Shown: positions 1 to 11,750 of the stretch, piece after piece
How positions within the stretch are numbered: the first letter of the stretch is position 1
Layout: the number at the start of each line of letters is the position of its first letter
Assembly: GCA_032718475.1 (NCBI GenBank)
Contig: JAUCBJ010006985.1
Location: 33,445-97,444 of the forward strand
Direction: 5' to 3'
From: Nemertoderma westbladi
Taxonomy: Eukaryota > Xenacoelomorpha > Nemertodermatida > Nemertodermatidae
Length of the DNA stretch: 64,000 bases
Translations under genes and position numbers: made by a program
Notes under the pieces: generated by a model
Seen by the model: only the letters and a program-made list of their open reading frames with translations
What the model was told of the DNA's origin: nothing
Database searches by the model: none

Positions 1-403
1 GGATGGCACATTCATAAGAATGCTACGCCGGGTTCATTGTGTCAAGTACAATGCACACATCTCCAACCAGACACTATATAACTTTGGAGGTGTCTCATTG
101 GTTCCCCCAAGCTTGACACTAGAACAAAATCGCCTCCGCTTTGCAGGACATTGCTTTCGCCGTGAGGACCAGCCAGTGCATAATCTTGTACTTTGGCAGC
201 CTCATGGAGTAAATAAGCATGGTGGACAGCCCATGACTTTCTTGAGACGCATCTTAAAGGACACTGGCCTTAAAGATGCGGATGATCTAGCAAATGTCAT
301 GGGTGATAGGGAGTTGTGGCGGTGCAATTTTGTTGACAAGCCGGCACAGCATTCTTAAAAATGCAGCTGCAATGCAGCATGCCGATCCTAGTAGTAGTAG
401 TAG
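1..403 (+). mobile_element. LINE 3' end: C-terminal part of the ORF plus (TAG)n tail
   Basis: This is a 5'-truncated non-LTR retrotransposon; the window edge cuts it. The reading frame at 20-358 gives the region after the reverse transcriptase, with RRVHCVKYN, RLRFAGHCFRRED, LVLWQPHG and GDRELWR. These resemble the C-terminus of LINE proteins common in marine invertebrates. After the stop come a short 3' UTR (CAGCATGCCGATCC) and a TAG microsatellite tail at about 388-403. The same 3' end recurs at 4026 (minus strand) and 30666. I do not assign the clade. Confidence 0.85.
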
Positions 404-672
404 TATGGGAGTCCATGCTGGGCTCTAACTGGTGAGGACACCAAATCTCTGGATGGCACATTCACAAGAATGCTACGCCGGGTTCATTGTGTCAAGTACA
501 ATGTACACATCCCCAATCAGATTCTATACAACATCGTAGGTGTTCCATTAATCTCCCTTGGTTTGACACTTAACCGGAACCGCCTCCGCTTTGCAGGACA
601 TTGCTTTCGCCGTGAGGACCAGTCACTGCACAATCTTGTGCTTTGGCGGCCTGTTAGCATTTCCCAGTAAAT
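404..672 (+). mobile_element. LINE fragment abutting the previous copy head-to-tail
   Basis: A second copy of the same LINE region begins directly after the (TAG)n tail of the first. It starts in the motif GSPCWALTGEDTKSLDGTF and runs through RLRFAGHCFRRED to about 663, where homology stops before the 3' tail. It differs from the first copy at many positions, so it is an older or different subfamily copy and not a duplicate of its neighbour. Both ends are truncated and no intact protein is possible. Confidence 0.8.
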
Positions 673-1556
673 CATTTTAGTATTGCGCGAATAAAGTCAC
701 GTTATTGGCATTATCCTCATCAGTTGTGTGTTCTTTACTTTCTCTCACACATCACTAGAAATTATCCGGCCATCCAGTTTACCATTGAGACATCGATTAC
801 TTCAATTAATTACCTCGACCTTATCATCGTGCATAGGAACAACACCACCCCATCCTCTATACCAGTTTTCATAATCTACCGGTACACTTCAGTCTATCGT
901 TATAGCGCAAATCAATGCGAAGAATAATTTTGAATAAGCAGCGCCCACAGACTTAATTCCGCAACCCTTATTTTATACTCATCTTTCAATTTTTATTTCA
1001 CTTTATCTAAATTATATATATCAAAGTTATCAAAATTTTATAATCAAGTGTAATCAGATTTGTATGTTGTACTTTGTACATTGGGTACTGCAGTAATATG
1101 CACGGCGTAATTACAGTACCTATCCTAGAGCTGGGTACTGCAGTCATATGATATGAACGGTCATATGGTACCTACAATTTCTGTTCATCCAGATTCACTC
1201 CACCTCCTGTACCCACCCGACTTAAAATAATTTAATAAGAGATTAAAATATTTTTTTGAAGGACTTAAAAGATTTTATTTTAAATTTTTAACCTGCCTTG
1301 TTACTACTTACTGCGAATTCTCTAATTGTACCTAATTACTGTAAGTGCCATCCTTAATGCCTCTTAAAGATTCTAAATTTTAATGTAGTATTTTAAATTT
1401 ATATTATTAACATTATATCAATATTATATATTAGCCCAGAAACAGCTGTTGGCAAACTTTATTTATGTATTATTCGTGGCGTTAAGACCCCTTAAGCGGT
1501 TAAGCCCTGTGTCCCTTCAGAAACTTAAAAGGCAACAATATTAATGCATAATATTA
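673..1556. other. AT-rich intergenic stretch
   Basis: No coding signal was seen. The stretch holds short TACTGCAGTA-type palindromes around 1085-1150 and runs of A/T. On the minus strand an AATAAA lies at 1458-1463, about 95 nt beyond the stop codon of the leucine-rich gene, so the left part probably contains that gene's 3' UTR. Confidence 0.5.
1458..1463 (-). terminator. Candidate polyadenylation signal of the leucine-rich gene
   Basis: On the plus strand the bases are TTTATT, which read AATAAA on the minus strand. The hexamer lies about 95 nt downstream of the stop at 1557-1559. Placement is plausible, but the hexamer is common in AT-rich DNA and no cleavage site can be seen. Confidence 0.4.
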
Positions 1557-3347
1557 TTAAAAGTCGAAGTTATCGTCGTCTTCATCATCATCATACTCAT
1601 CATCACTATAATCATACATATCATCATCACCAATAATGACATAAAAGTGTTGCAACTTACTGCACCTTCTCCACACGAAGTCACAAAATTGTTCAACATA
1701 GTGAATATCTGGGTTATAGCAGCTCATATCCTGGATACGACAGTTTATTAGACCTTCCAAATTACCGGCATTGAAAATGTTCTCAATGTCAACAAATGAT
1801 TGCTCTTTTGGAGGGTGAGGTTTGACTCCACCTAATTCAACCCGAAGTGTATTCAGAAAGGATAGCAATCGCAGGGCGATTATTACACTTCCGTAGCAAC
1901 AATACTTCATATCGAGTGCTGAAACTGACTGGATAAATGGAGTGTCTTCGTCTCTCAAGGTGCAACCCTCCAGAACCAATGATTGTATATTTGGAAATAA
2001 TGCAAACAAGTTCACCAAGGAGAGGAGACCATCATATGGCTCATCTCTGTTTACGGTGTTGTATTCCAATTTAAAATAAGTTACTCCAGATAAAACAATA
2101 GCGTCTTTGGCGGCTGTACTAATGAAGTTGGGAAGAATGCAAGTAGATCGCTCTTGAAGAGTCAATGAAGATAGTTTCTGGAATTTATTCATAAGATTGA
2201 ATAAATTTTGATCAAGTAGCAAATCGGAATTTGACGAATAATTCACCCAAGTTAACTTGAGACTTTCTAAAGAGTCCTTGCAAAGGGGAATAACAAACTC
2301 AGTAAGGTTATCAACCATGGGCACTCTGGGGATGATGGTAAAAGGAGAGCCAATAGGGCGATTATAAAGATTGAAATTAATGAAGTTGAAACCGATTTGA
2401 GGGTCGTCGCCTTTCGTCCAGTTGTTACGTCTCAAAAATACATCAAGCAATTTCATACTTTTGTCAACCGCCATAGATAACTTTGGATTATTTAAATGGT
2501 AGTCAAGAATTGTTTCAATTTCAGTTTCAATGCAGAAAAGTTCAAAGCTTACTTTTTCCAATTTTTTTAGTTGGGACAGAGAAGAATTCAAAAATAAACC
2601 AAAATCGGGAAGTCTCCATCTTTTAATTTGTAGATTCACCAGATTAGGGCAACAACTCGCAATACTGTTGACGGTGTTGGAATTGAGATCCTTATGAGAG
2701 ATGGTCAATGATGTAAGTTGGGGGAACAAAACAGATAGGGTTAAAACATTATCCAAGTTATGGAATCCTTGCTCTTGACGATCTTCGTCAACAAAACCAG
2801 TGGTATCGAGAGTTTGGAGAGCGCCAGTCATCTTGGGAAGCCAACTTATTAGAACTGGGGCTACATCATCAGGGAACTCTTCTAGAAAGTCATCATCTAT
2901 AACAACTTTGACAGGCCACTGAGGCAGCATACAATCCGATGGGAAGATACACGAATAAGTCTCCATTATATCTTTCAAAGATGTTTTGTTCTGTAGTTGA
3001 TCGGTAATTGGGTCATCCCAATCTGGTACTGGTAACCCGCAATATAATAAACTTAGCTGGTTGAATGATATCACATACGAATGAAGAATGAACTTCCATA
3101 GATCATTGCGGAGTTTGGGAGCCACCCATTCCTTTAACCACTTGGAGACAGCTGTCCACTTGTCGCTCTCTGCACTATCAGCACAATTGTCGTCCCATTT
3201 CTTTCGTTCAGATGTTACAATACCGTTAGCCAACATTCGAGTCAGATTGACTATACCGATTTCCTGCAGGGACAATAATCGGCAGTTCTCCCTTAGTATA
3301 ACTGGACCCTTCCCTAGTCCTTTACTTGAGTAGCAGTATATCATCAT
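1557..3347 (-). CDS. Leucine-rich (RNI/F-box-like) protein with acidic tail, function unknown
   Basis: A single uninterrupted frame of 596 residues. An in-frame TAA at 3378-3380 lies upstream with no ATG between, so the first Met at 3347 is the likely start (a second Met follows immediately). Residues about 190-545 carry irregular leucine-rich segments of the ribonuclease-inhibitor-like type, for example LTSLTISHKDL, CCPNLVNLQI, LESLKLTWV, LSSLTLQER and IQSLVLEGCTL. Such solenoids usually bind proteins; F-box/LRR substrate receptors have this arrangement, but I cannot identify an F-box with confidence. The C-terminus (about 575-596) is strongly acidic, rich in D and Y. No signal peptide or membrane segment is evident. 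The gene has no introns and is flanked by LINE fragments. It could be a lineage-specific expanded family member or a retrogene; no poly(A) tract follows the stop. Confidence 0.75.
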   Translation of the reverse strand: MMIYCYSSKGLGKGPVILRENCRLLSLQEIGIVNLTRMLANGIVTSERKKWDDNCADSAESDKWTAVSKWLKEWVAPKLRNDLWKFILHSYVISFNQLSLLYCGLPVPDWDDPITDQLQNKTSLKDIMETYSCIFPSDCMLPQWPVKVVIDDDFLEEFPDDVAPVLISWLPKMTGALQTLDTTGFVDEDRQEQGFHNLDNVLTLSVLFPQLTSLTISHKDLNSNTVNSIASCCPNLVNLQIKRWRLPDFGLFLNSSLSQLKKLEKVSFELFCIETEIETILDYHLNNPKLSMAVDKSMKLLDVFLRRNNWTKGDDPQIGFNFINFNLYNRPIGSPFTIIPRVPMVDNLTEFVIPLCKDSLESLKLTWVNYSSNSDLLLDQNLFNLMNKFQKLSSLTLQERSTCILPNFISTAAKDAIVLSGVTYFKLEYNTVNRDEPYDGLLSLVNLFALFPNIQSLVLEGCTLRDEDTPFIQSVSALDMKYCCYGSVIIALRLLSFLNTLRVELGGVKPHPPKEQSFVDIENIFNAGNLEGLINCRIQDMSCYNPDIHYVEQFCDFVWRRCSKLQHFYVIIGDDDMYDYSDDEYDDDEDDDNFDF

Positions 3348-4025
3348 ACAGTTACAGTGTGCCTCAGTCGTATAGTCTTACAGTCTTACCGGTATATCCC
3401 TAAACCTGTGACCTACGCCTCGAATCTAATCCTGAGCCTTGAACTGCACATTACAGCACAGCATTAACCAGTTAACCTATATCTGTATATTATAATACAG
3501 TAATAATATAGGTTCATTAACATTTTCAAATTAGTAGGCCTACCGGTCCGGTACCAGTACCGGCTGCCATGACTTAGGCCTATCTGATTTTGGATTTCAG
3601 GCTTGTTCAGCTAGTGTCGTTCAAATGTACTACAGTACTACTGTACTAATACTATACAGCTATTATACAGTAATAGGCTACTGTAAGTTCAATACTGTAG
3701 GGTTCAATAAAGGGGAAATACGTGTCATTAGTTTTTGTCACCTTTAACTTAATAACTACTGAGTTTGATTTAAATCTTAAAGTTTGTAATATTTAGACAT
3801 TAAATACGATCAAAATATGGGATTTTAACCACCGCTAGCGGGTTAAATGTCTAAACATTAAACAACCTCGATTTCTTACAGTACAGTAATTGCCAGTCGG
3901 TTCAAAACCTTGGGAATATAAAAACAATTAACATTATTCGTTTACAAAGATTACAAATAATTTTTTAATGTTACTTTCTAAATGTTACTAATTTGGTACA
4001 TAGGCTACAGTGTACCACTGAATGT
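3348..4025. other. Upstream region of the leucine-rich gene; nothing coding
   Basis: AT-rich sequence with repeated TAGGCCTA, ACCGGTACCGGT and TACTGTAC-type words. It should hold the promoter of the 1557-3347 gene, but I see no convincing TATA box or initiator and do not call one. Confidence 0.45.
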
Positions 4026-5090
4026 ACCACTTACTACTACTACTAGGATCGGCATGCTGCATTGCAGCTGCATTTTTAAGAATGCTGTGCCGCCTTGTCG
4101 ACAAAATTGCGCCGCCACAACTCCCTATCAACCATGACATTTGCTAGATCATCCGCATCTTCAAGGCCAGTGTCCTTTAAGATGCGTCTCAAGAAAGTCA
4201 TGGGGTGCCCACCATGCTTATATTCACTCCATGAGGCTGCCAAAGTACAAGATTATGCACTGGGTCCTCACGGCGAAAGCAATGTCCTGCAAAGCGGAGG
4301 CGATTTTGTTCTAGTGTCAAGCTTGGGGGAACCAATGAGACACCTCCAATGTTATATAGTGTCTGGTTGGAGATGTGTGCATTGTACTTGACACAATGAA
4401 CCCGGCGTAGCATTCTTGTGAATGTGCCATCCAGAGATTGGTGTCCTCAGCAGTTAGAGCCCAGCATGGACTCCCGTAGAGGAGTACTGGAACTACTGCT
4501 GCTCTAAATAATCGGACCTTATGTGTCCGATTAATTCTCGGTGACTTCCAAATCCTGGAAAGCCTATTCAAGGCTGCCCATGCCTTTCCCTTACGTATTC
4601 GAAGGTCCTCACCTGACTTCCGGATCCATGATCCCAGGTAACAGAAGTCGTCGACATGCTCAAGCATACCATCCTTTGAGCTTATGCTCATCCGATCAGA
4701 GACTTGCTGAGGACTTTCAAAGTTAACTGTCAGAATTTTGGTCTTTCTGGAGTTAATAAAAAGACCAACACTAGAAGCAGCATGTTCTAATGAGCTGAGG
4801 AGCCGTTGGGCTCCCTCTAATGATTCTGAGAGTACTCCTAAGTCATCAGCAAAGTCTAGATCAGTTAGGTACTTGGCAGGATTTCCTCGACTTCTGGAGC
4901 CAGTAGGTGGAGTTATCATCACCCCATCATCATTATGATGATCTAAGGACATGCGTAGAACATAGTCAACCACAATAATGAATAAGAATGGTGCAAGTGT
5001 GTCTCCTTGGAGGACGCCCCATAACACTTCGAATGGTTCTGTGTCACCGTCAACAGTAGACACAAATGTTGTCGAACAATGAACCCGGCG
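4026..5090 (-). mobile_element. LINE, 3' half with reverse transcriptase
   Basis: This is the largest piece of the LINE family on the left side. From the 3' end (4026, reversed TAG repeats and the GGATCGGCATGCTG UTR) it runs back through the C-terminal region to the reverse transcriptase. The frame 4317-5126 shows WGVLQGDTLAPFLF (motif B), LDFADDLGVL (FADD, catalytic motif C), LFINSRKTKIL and FCYLGSWIRKSGED, in the expected order. A frameshift near 4430 moves the C-terminus (RLRFAGHCFRRED) into another frame, so this copy is dead. At about 5075-5095 the sequence jumps from the start of motif B to CCCGGCGTAAGATTTGG, a rearranged junction. Confidence 0.85.
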
Positions 5091-5545
5091 TAAGATTTGG
5101 TGTCCACAGCAGTTAGAGCCCAGCATGGACTCCCATAGAGGAGTACTGGAACTACTGCTTCTCTAAACAATCGGACCTTAAGTTTCCGATTAATTCTCGG
5201 TGACTTCCAAATCCTGGAAAGCCTATTCAAGGATGCCCATGCCATGCCTTTCCCTTACGTATTCGAAGGTCCTCACCTGACTTCCGGATCCATGATCCCA
5301 GGTAACAGAAGTCGTCCACATGCGCAATCATACCATCCTTTGAGCTTCAACTGTCAAAATTGTGGTCTTTCTGGAGTTAATAAAAAGACCAACACTAGAG
5401 GCAGCATGTTTTAATGAGCTGAGAAGCCGTTGGGCTCCCTCTAGTGATTCTGAGAGTACTCCTAAGTCATCAGCAAAGTCTACAGATCCACGCATCCTAT
5501 AGATCAGTTAGGTACTTGGCAGGATTTCCTCGACTTATATACATC
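5091..5545 (-). mobile_element. Second, rearranged LINE fragment of the same family
   Basis: It repeats the LINE segment from SPCWALTAVDTKS through LNRLSRIWKSPRIN and SRKTTIL to the region before FADD. It is parallel to 4436-4860 but carries internal deletions (near 5340 and 5480-5500). The orientation is the same as the copy at 4026-5090. It either belongs to one multiply rearranged insertion or is a nested second copy. Confidence 0.75.
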
Positions 5546-5654
5546 ATTTTGGATTGTTTAAAACTGACATCGGAATTGAAACCAGCGACCCCGAAAACCA
5601 CCGTAAATATAATTTTAGCTTGGTGGTGTGCTTCCTTCATGGCCCTTCTTGGCT

Positions 5655-5752
5655 TGCACCATAATTGTTACATCATAATTGTGTGGTTAAGTATGTTCTA
5701 CGATTGTCCTTCATCATAACGACAATGGGGTGATGGTAACTCCACTGCCGTG
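5655..5752 (+). mobile_element. Short LINE reverse-transcriptase scrap in opposite orientation
   Basis: The segment matches, on the plus strand, the part of the LINE after motif B (compare 54030-54125): CTTGCACCATAATTG, TGGTTAAGTATGTTCTACG and GGGGTGATGGTAACTCCAC. It faces the opposite way from the LINE pieces to its left, so an inversion or a separate insertion has occurred. Confidence 0.65.
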
Positions 5753-6480
5753 CAATGTAAAAAGACCGCAAGTCACAAAAAGTCATTTCGAGTAAAACGC
5801 AAATTAGCTGTTTGCCTTCAGATTGTTGGTTTAAAATGTCCGTAAATTACTAATTTTTTATAACCCTAGGCAATTGGGGGTGGGAAATTTTTCTACGTGA
5901 TTATTTCTCGCTTTCCATTATATTTTGCTTCAGGGTTATTTTTTGTACTTACGGTGTTTTTGCATTGTACATACCTGTATGTAAATACATTCGATACAAT
6001 GCAAAAACAAATGTCACAATGACAAAACACCGCAAGTCTATCAGTTGCGGTGTTTTTGAATTGTATAAATTTAATGTATAAATTGTGGGGGGGGGGGGGG
6101 GGGGGGGCAACCCGCCCTGCGGTTTTTAATTTGTAAATAACTCGAAAGTGGTTGCATAAACAAAAAAAATTGGGAACGGGGAAATTATGAAATAAGAAGC
6201 GAAAATTACAAAAAACAGTTAAATGACAAAGGAGTAGTGTTTTTTGCGTGAACAAGTTTCATTCCGAGAAAATTGCCTTGAAAGTTTAAACATTCCCACA
6301 CAAAACTGCCCGTATGGGGTCTGGTTGGTTAATAATGTGTGCGTGTGGCATGAAAGAAGTACACCACAGAGCTATAATTTTCATTATGGTGGTTTTCGAG
6401 GTCCGTGATTTCATATCCAATGTCATTTTTATGTTCGGTAGAATCTAGTCTGTTTGACTATTCATTGGTCAGCCTCTGGC
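5753..6480. other. Hairpin-rich intergenic region with a poly(G) tract
   Basis: No coding sequence is supported. Two strong inverted repeats are present: GTTTTTGCATTGT (about 5955-5967) with ACAATGCAAAAAC (about 5995-6007), and AAAACACCGCAA/TTGCGGTGTTTT around 6024-6056 with a 9-nt loop. A poly(G) run of more than 20 nt lies near 6087-6107. Confidence 0.55.
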
Positions 6481-8257
6481 TGGACTTACCCTGCAAACCA
6501 GAAGTATCCGAGGATTAATTTTGTATTTGAAATTTAATGCTGCTAAAAAGTTGTGCAATAGTGCAATGAGACAAATTATTTGAGAAAAACCCAAAATTTT
6601 ACATTTTAATATTGAAATAATCTAAAATAATATTTAAATACTAATATTAAAATTCAGATAGTGAAATGACATTCAGAATACATTCGAACAGCAATGTTTA
6701 TTATTTAACACATATAATCGCAACATATTTTGAATGATATTCTAATACTATATTCCATACTATTGATATTATAATGTATTTCCAATGTTATCGAAATGTT
6801 CAAATCAGAATATTTTCATTGGAAATGAATTTACATTGGGGATGAATCATAGCATTGTTATAACAATGATGCGAAAAGGTTATTCTAACGTTGTTTTTCG
6901 AATGTTGGCGGGTCATACTTCAACTGCTTTGAATGACAATATTATTCTAATGTTATCCTAATGTCATCTTTATTAGGCCCTGCTCTGGTACAGAACTTTG
7001 CACGTGAATCCCCATTGTTTTCATTATCGTTATTGTCCAGTCCTTGCCAGTGCAGATTGTTTAACACACCTACTCAGTGCATCCACATGAACCAAATGTG
7101 TTCATGTTTTGGTTTTCCTGGACCGTAACTTACAGTACATGGATGTTTTTCAGTACGGTTCCATACAGCCATACCTACAGTAGGCCTACACCCCTACAGA
7201 TATATCAGTCCTAATGTGCGGTTGTCAATGAGACCAATAAGGCATGTGCCACAGACACCACGCACGAGATCCGAAAGGCCGCTTGCGTTTTAGTTACAGT
7301 ACAGTAAATATCTAAATATTGTTAAAAAAAAATTTGCACAATAAACAAACTTCGAGAGGGGGGCGGGGTGGGTGTTTTGCCTGTCATGCCCCCTCTACAT
7401 AACATTGTTCACTCCTTGGTGGAAATAAAGGAGGAAGGAGGAGTTGAAGAGTGTCCAAGGAACTTTAAAAATAATGGAATGGATTCAAGGAGAGACTCTT
7501 CAGTCAGAGTTCCTGTTCCCCGACCAGCCAGTAGTCTTCTCCTGAGGATTTAGCCAAATGGGAAAAGGCCCTAAAGGAGAAAAATGCACTGGCAAAGTAT
7601 AAGGTGAGAATGATAATGGCATCTTTATCCTTTTATCCTATATGGGAAGTCGAATTTGACATTAAATTATTTAACAAATTGTGTAAAACAGAATCAGGAA
7701 TTGTTGAAGATTACTACCTTCGGGTAGTAGCTATCGAAAGAAGAGCCTTCGGATCGCTTCCGGCTTCAGCCGACTGTTTGCTTTGCTCGATACGTTCTCG
7801 AAACGTATTCTTTTGATTTCTTATTATTTGTTCTAGATCAGTAATTAATAATTTTTATTAATGTAATAATTGTTTATATATTTTAGCATTAAAATGTTAG
7901 TAAGCGAGGAGTTTTTTCTAATCTTTGTAGATTGACGAATTCTCCAACTTCTCACAATCACTATCGGCTGCGAGTTTTGCCATCTGTGCACGATGGATGG
8001 AAACACATTCGCCGAGAAATATGCAAAAACCGCTAGACATGCCATCGGGAAAATTAATCGTTCTAAGATGTATTAAAGGTTAGACAATTTTTCATATTAT
8101 TTGTTACATACTGATATGGAATTGTTACAGTATAATACGCCAGTACACATATTGTTACAGTACATATAGGCTACGCCGGTACACATACAGTACATTGACG
8201 CTAATGCAAGTTGGCATATGACATTTATTTATTTATTTCTAACATTTATTGACACAT
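6481..8257. other. AT-rich intergenic region
   Basis: Degenerate AATGTTA/TAACATT-like words fill 6600-6970, and a related stretch lies at 10150-10510. Thirteen-base inverted sequences ACCCTGCAAACCA (6488-6500) and TGGTTTGCAGGGT (10518-10530) bracket the interval 6488-10530, but no target duplication was found. A hairpin with a TTCG loop sits at about 7711-7728. Short open frames here look random. Confidence 0.4.
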
Positions 8258-8261
8258 TGTG

Positions 8262-8955
8262 GGGCCTTCGCGCAGCACGAAAGTCTATAAGAAAGTGTAC
8301 TAATCTCTATTAGATAAACGGAAACCGTCATTTCCAAGATATCAATCAGTGATGCATAAACTGGTTGTAAAAAGCAGAGGTTCATTTCCGTTTAGCCTTA
8401 CACGCTTTTTAACTATTTAACTTGACTTGAGTATTTAACCTGCCTTAACACGATTTATAGAAGATGGATACTTGTATCCACTACAAAACTTGTTGCGTTC
8501 GTCCTATACAACCTGGTCACCAAATATATGCCTTAAAACATTCCTTTGGCAATATTGGATAAAGTGTCAACCGTCTAATATGCTAAACCAGGTTGTTTAC
8601 GAGTTATTTTTAAAACTCTCGTCTTCATTACAACCCTCGTTGCACTCGTCCTGTACATCTGATCACCAAATAACTAGCATAAGACATTCCACCACCGGTG
8701 CTATCAAATTGACATATCGTCCAATATTCTGTACTAAAGCTTGCAAGGATAGTCAACATAATACTAGTCTCTTCATTAGCTCATCCTGAAGGCCCCACGC
8801 AAATTCTAATTGGAAAATTTATAAACTTTTACCAAACAACATGTGTACTAAGTTTGATTAGATTTCATCGAGAATTAGCCGAGTTATTAACATTTCAAAA
8901 CACGGACCTACAGATCTAGAGAACACTTACTTTCATGGCTCGCCCCGCATTCACG
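8262..8955. repeat. Dispersed repeat with GGGGCCTTCGCGCAGCACGA terminus
   Basis: The left end carries GTGGGGCCTTCGCGCAGCACGA and the right part carries GGCTCGCCCCGCATTCACG. Internal words CGTTGCGTTCGTCCT and CGTTGCACTCGTCCT occur near 8488 and 8640. The left 300 bp align by eye with 11310-11750, including GAAAGTGTAC, TCTCTATTAGAT, AACTGGTTGTAAAA and TTACACGCTTT. It is noncoding; the element class is unknown. Confidence 0.6.
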
Positions 8956-11309
8956 CAGTAGGATAATTTGAACATAATATTATTGTGTTTCATTTTATGT
9001 AAAGAAAGTAAAGTAAATAACTTTATTCTGTACCCTAGGAAGAACTGCTATAGTTTGAAGCTCGTAACATAATAACCTAACAAAACACGTCCGTGGGGCC
9101 TTCGCGCAGCACGAGGCTCAGTTAGAGATACAAATTTAAATTAATTTTCAATTAAATTTCTTCTAGCTTTCTCACTGAACACTAGGCCTATGGTGTTGAC
9201 GCGAAGATAGAGAAAGTGATTACAAACTATTTTGTTCAAGTTGCGTGGCGCGCTGGTGGATCTAAGCACATGTAAGTATAATTATATTATAATGCATAGA
9301 CCTCAAAATTTAATTAAATATTATAATTTAATGCAATGGTGCGATTATGGGTATATAAAGAAAGATTAGTTTTGTATTAGATAAATAATAGTGGTGAGGA
9401 ATTGTGTGTTAAATATTATGCATGTGGGTGGGTTGGTTTAGGTTTGAGGATTTATAACATAATTTTCTTAACTTATATCATGGAATACCGTTTCGCTGTC
9501 AACTTAATATTATGGTAATCTTAATAATGTAATCAATGAAATCTTAATTAATGTAATCTTAATTACTTTACAGTGCTAGAAAAGTTGGAGGAGCCGAGGA
9601 GTGTATCGCAATCGAAAAGATAGAAAACGAAATCGAGACTGGAATTGAGACTTTTGATTGGACTTATAAGAACTTGTACTATATAGGCCTACATGTGCAT
9701 AAATAGGTCAACCTTTATATATATCAAATTTTAATTGTTTTTATCTTGTAATATTTTTTCAATTAATAATAAAATTGTAATAGATTGTCCTATTATGTAT
9801 CGGAAACGTTCTGTGTTTTTATACCTACGAGATTAGCACTACATTGGGGATTAACCAGACATTATTATAAATTACTGTTGTTAGTTATATTTGCTATAAG
9901 ATAATAAGATAAAAGCATTGCGTCTTGGGTTGGTGGGTTTCATTTCCATATTTTCAACGGGTGTACACATACTAACATTATTATTCACATTATGATTATA
10001 ATATTAATTAATAGCGTTTTTACCCATTGTTATTCTGTAATATTATAAAACAAACCGCACCAATTTTGTTCAGGTGTAATAAGTTTTTGCATTTATAGAA
10101 ATAACATTGTTTATATGGAAACTCTATGTAGGCCTATTACAAGATACCATGCATTTAATAACATTAAAATCATAATGTTTTAGTATTGATGTACTAATGT
10201 TAGAATAATAATGAGAAAATAGTGAGAAAATAAATCAGGAATGCTATGAGAATGCTATGAAATAATTCCAATATTAGCTTAATGTTAGAATAACATTAGA
10301 ATGTTAAGGGTGGGAAATCCACTAACTATTAAAATTCCAATGTTAAAATAACACTGATTAATATTTGTTACCAAATACTGCCAAAAGTGCACTTCTATTG
10401 CACAGGGTCCGAGCGCTTTGCCAAAAAAATATTAAAACTGGCATTAGTTTAACATTTGAATTTTAATATTTTATTATATGAATAAAGATGTTAATAAACA
10501 TTATTTTAATGTTGCTATGGTTTGCAGGGTTGTTTTCTCCCTCTGAGGTGGTTTGACCTCTCTCTGTGGCTTACGGCGTGTATCCCCCCCCCCCCCCCCC
10601 CCCCAGTTGGTTATGAGGTGAGATTATTATTGGTAATCTCACATCGCCAACTACATTGGTAAAAATGCCACTAGTCCCCATTTTGGGTGGGTAATGCACG
10701 GAATTGAATCCGTTTACACTCAAAGTCTCTATAAAATCACTACCGGTACTTTTGGTCTTATATATAGATGCCTACAAATTGTCAACGCGATAAACTTTAA
10801 ATGCGACAAAGTTATTAGTCAAAATCGAAACAACGACGACGACAACATGAACAACTATTTGCAAAAATTGATTTACGTCGTTGTTTTACAAGTCGTTTAT
10901 AAGTCGTTGTTTTACATGTTGATTTAGTTTCAATATAAACATTAGGAATGTGGATTCATAACCCCCGCCCCCCCCCCCCCCCCCCCCCGCCCCCCATCCT
11001 TCCAGCCCCACTGAATTTACATGTACATTGCAGAATTTAAATTTATGTGAAATCCACCATAACAGCGTTATTATTACCTTTGGTGGTCTCCCCCAATTAC
11101 TGTACTATTGTATTTCATAATAATGCTTGTGTTGATGAATAAAAATAATAAAACATAACACATAAAAACAGGCATTGCAAATAAAAAGCATTTAACCGTT
11201 TATTATACCATGAAACTGATGACAAGTTACATTATTTTATTTGTAACTTTTTCATTTTTCCCGAGTGTAGGTAGGCCTACACAGTTGTAGGCCTACTACC
11301 ATTATTGAG
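8956..11309. other. AT-rich intergenic region with a repeat end and two poly(C) tracts
   Basis: Another copy of the GTGGGGCCTTCGCGCAGCACGA terminus lies at 9093. Poly(C) tracts lie near 10586-10604 and 10961-10990. A small hairpin, GAGATTA/TAATCTC, follows the first poly(C) tract at about 10620-10640. Nothing coding could be supported. Confidence 0.45.
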
Positions 11310-11750
11310 GGGCCTTCGCGTAGCACGAGAGAGCCTATATATGAAAGTGTACAACTCTCTATTAGATATTACGAAAACCGTGATTCCCAAATATCAAAGA
11401 GTGACCGTTTTCGTTTTGCGAAAAAACTGGTTGTAAAAAAGCAGAGTCCCATTTTAGTTTGCCCCTTACACGCTTTAACTGTCATTTTAAAGCTACTAAC
11501 TATAGCAGGGCTATTTAAGTTCAGTATGACATTTTTGGTTTTACAATACTCGTCTCCTTTATTAACCTCGTTGCGCTCGTCCTGTTTTGAATCAAAAATT
11601 GTTTTCTTAAACGCCGACTGACGACCTTTATAACTATGAAACGTAATTGCTGATTTGTGGCAGATGGATATTCGAATCCACTGCAAAACTCGTTGCGTTC
11701 GTCCTGTACAATCTTGTCACCAAATATATACCTAACATCATTCCATTCCG
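11310..11750. repeat. Second copy of the dispersed GGGGCCTTCGCG repeat
   Basis: It starts GGGGCCTTCGCGTAGCACGA and follows the 8262 copy through GAAAGTGTAC, TCTCTATTAGAT, AACTGGTTGTAAAA, the CTCGTTGCGCTCGTCCTGT word (twice) and TTGTCACCAAATATAT. An insertion relative to the first copy separates the two halves. It is a diverged, noncoding family member. Confidence 0.6.

Noticed and set aside
7711-7728. TACTACC(TTCG)GGTAGTA hairpin as a structured RNA element
   Set aside because: The C(TTCG)G tetraloop stem is neat, but one 7-bp stem with no other support is expected by chance in 64 kb.
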